Below, piece after piece: positions 5,437 through 6,493 of a stretch of DNA of 6,493 bases. The DNA comes from Sulfuritalea sp. GTDB lineage: Bacteria; Pseudomonadota; Gammaproteobacteria; Burkholderiales; Rhodocyclaceae. The notes beneath the pieces were generated by a model that searched no databases, had not been told where the DNA came from, and saw only the letters and a program-made list of their open reading frames with translations. Position numbers and translations under genes: made by a program. How positions within the stretch are numbered: the first letter of the stretch is position 1; each line of letters begins with the position of its first letter. The stretch spans positions 1 to 6,493 of the forward strand of contig JAIPCS010000185.1 in NCBI GenBank assembly GCA_021738105.1, in the 5' to 3' direction.

Positions 5437-6464
5437 GACTTTTTCTCCATTGCTGCTAGCCGCTGTTCGAGGGCCCGGATTCTATCGGCCATTGAGTCTA
5501 GATGACGCAATCGCGAAAAATTTTTTCGCCATTCGCCATGTTCAAGGAAGGGAACCGTACCGCTATATGTCCCGGCCCTGGAAATCGACTTTGTTACCAG
5601 CGTACCCGCTGAAATATTGACGTCATCCGCAATCTGCAGGTGGCCGAGAATCACCGAGCCACCACCTACAGTACAGCGGGAGCCGATTTCCGCACTGCCG
5701 GCGATGCCCACACATCCAGCCATCGCCGTATGCCTGCCTATCTTCACGTTGTGACCAACCTGTATCTGGTTGTCGAGCTTGACGCCATCTGCAATGACGG
5801 TATCGCCCAAAGCCCCTCGATCAATCGTCGTACCTGCGCCAATTTCTACGTCATCTCCGATCAGCACGCGCCCGATCTGCGGGATCTTGACCCAGGCGCC
5901 GTCCGTATCACGCGCAAAACCGAATCCGTCAGAACCGATCACCGCTCCGGAATGAACCAAACATCGGTTACCAATGCGACTTCCGAGATAAATGCAAACA
6001 TTTGCCGCTATATGGCTGTTGGCCCCGATCTCGACATCGGGGCCGATGCTACAGTTGGCTCCCAGTTCAGTATTTTTACCGATTCGACTACCTCGACCCA
6101 CCCATACGTTGGGACCAATACTGCAGGTCTCGTCGACTTCACCTTCGATCACGGCGCTGGGATGAATACCGGGGTCGGCTACGGTTGATGGATTGATCAA
6201 CTGCGCAACCCGCGCGTAGTAAAGATAAGGCTGGGGAGTCAGGATTACTGCGGCCAAGCCATCAACCGCCGGTCCAGCCATGATGACTGCCGCAGCGCGG
6301 GTTGAATACAATTGTTCGCGGTACTTCGGATTGGCGAGAAAAGCCAAGTCACCCGGCCCGGCGTTCTCCAGTGTCGCAATACGCGAAATTACCGTCTCAC
6401 CAGCGCCGACTACTTCTCCGCCAAACAGGGCAACAATTTCGTCGAGCCGCAGCTCCACAACCAA
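5433..6464 (-). CDS. lpxD: UDP-3-O-(3-hydroxyacyl)glucosamine N-acyltransferase, 343 aa
   Basis: The third enzyme of lipid A synthesis. It adds a (3R)-hydroxyacyl chain from ACP to the 2-amino group of UDP-3-O-acylglucosamine. Three parts are visible: an N-terminal uridine-binding domain (1-100, with [12 protein letters not shown] at 41-52), a left-handed beta-helix of hexapeptide repeats (about 102-290), and a C-terminal helix rich in Arg, Leu and Glu (about 316-342). H238 in QVGHNVKIG aligns with catalytic H239 of E. coli. GSDGFGFA (177-184), [20 protein letters not shown] (194-213) and IDRGALGDT (214-222) are strongly conserved. The start is unsettled: no ATG fits. TTG 6464 matches family length and is 6 nt after an in-frame TAG, while GTG 6458 would remove two residues. 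Neither has a clear ribosome binding site, so reinitiation after the upstream gene is likely. Its stop overlaps fabZ by 4 nt. Confidence 0.96.
   Translation of the reverse strand: MVVELRLDEIVALFGGEVVGAGETVISRIATLENAGPGDLAFLANPKYREQLYSTRAAAVIMAGPAVDGLAAVILTPQPYLYYARVAQLINPSTVADPGIHPSAVIEGEVDETCSIGPNVWVGRGSRIGKNTELGANCSIGPDVEIGANSHIAANVCIYLGSRIGNRCLVHSGAVIGSDGFGFARDTDGAWVKIPQIGRVLIGDDVEIGAGTTIDRGALGDTVIADGVKLDNQIQVGHNVKIGRHTAMAGCVGIAGSAEIGSRCTVGGGSVILGHLQIADDVNISAGTLVTKSISRAGTYSGTVPFLEHGEWRKNFSRLRHLDSMADRIRALEQRLAAMEKKS
5445..5448 (-). promoter_or_regulatory. Ribosome binding site of fabZ (decides the start)
   Basis: GGAG on the minus strand, inside the last codons of lpxD and 8 nt before ATG 5436. 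It favours this start over the internal ATG at 5397. Confidence 0.6.
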
Positions 6465-6470
6465 TGGGCT

Positions 6471-6493
6471 CTATTTGGTGCCGTCACCCAACG
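6471..6493 (-). CDS. C-terminal end of an upstream gene, possibly ompH/skp (fragment)
   Basis: Only six codons and a TAG stop (ending LGDGTK) fall in the window, 6 nt before the TTG of lpxD. In proteobacteria lpxD is usually preceded by bamA and ompH/skp, and a short C-terminal Lys ending suits OmpH. The identity is an inference from gene order; the fragment is too short to show it, and even its coding nature rests on the close spacing. Confidence 0.35.

Noticed and set aside
5110..5980. Repeated short patterns in the lpxA and lpxD coding sequence
   Set aside because: These come from the hexapeptide repeats of the beta-helix proteins, not from a DNA repeat or CRISPR array.
4472..6188. Plus-strand open frames opposite lpxA, fabZ and lpxD
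   Set aside because: These long frames mirror the hexapeptide-repeat genes on the minus strand and have no family resemblance or ribosome binding sites.

Overview
The window reads as a housekeeping stretch of a Gram-negative chromosome, most likely a betaproteobacterium. The clues are the order lpxD-fabZ-lpxA-lpxB-rnhB followed by a SpoU-family RNA methyltransferase, and an HU protein with a short Lys/Ala tail. The genus cannot be fixed from the sequence alone. I saw no mobile element, CRISPR array, tRNA, rRNA or phage gene.

Right part (about 1598-6493, minus strand): a compact operon read from right to left. It begins with the last few codons of an upstream gene, possibly ompH/skp. LpxD, FabZ, LpxA, LpxB and RNase HII follow with almost no spacing: the lpxD/fabZ and fabZ/lpxA junctions are 4-nt ATGA overlaps, lpxA and lpxB are 1 nt apart, and lpxB/rnhB overlap by 1 or 4 nt. 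LpxA, LpxD and LpxB carry out three early steps of lipid A synthesis. FabZ works on the same (3R)-hydroxyacyl-ACP pool that LpxA and LpxD draw on. After a 57-nt gap containing a hairpin that covers the ribosome binding site comes a TrmH/SpoU-type 2'-O-methyltransferase.

Middle (about 879-1600): a plus-strand HU gene with a clear intrinsic terminator converges on the methyltransferase gene. Its upstream region (879-1254, 376 nt) is shared with the divergent nfeD gene. It holds a possible small ORF with a strong ribosome binding site, a repeated AAAAGTTTTG element inside an imperfect palindrome, and a G-poor repetitive HU leader.

Left part (1-878, minus strand): nfeD followed 11 nt later by a stomatin/paraslipin-type SPFH gene that is cut off by the window edge. 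This is a common bacterial membrane-protein pair.

Nothing here looks like a wholly new system. The points most worth a second look are a Met at the acyl-chain-ruler position of LpxA, the Gly-to-Ser change in the LpxB GEASGD motif, the hairpin over the methyltransferase ribosome binding site, the untypical start of lpxD, and the contents of the HU/nfeD intergenic region.
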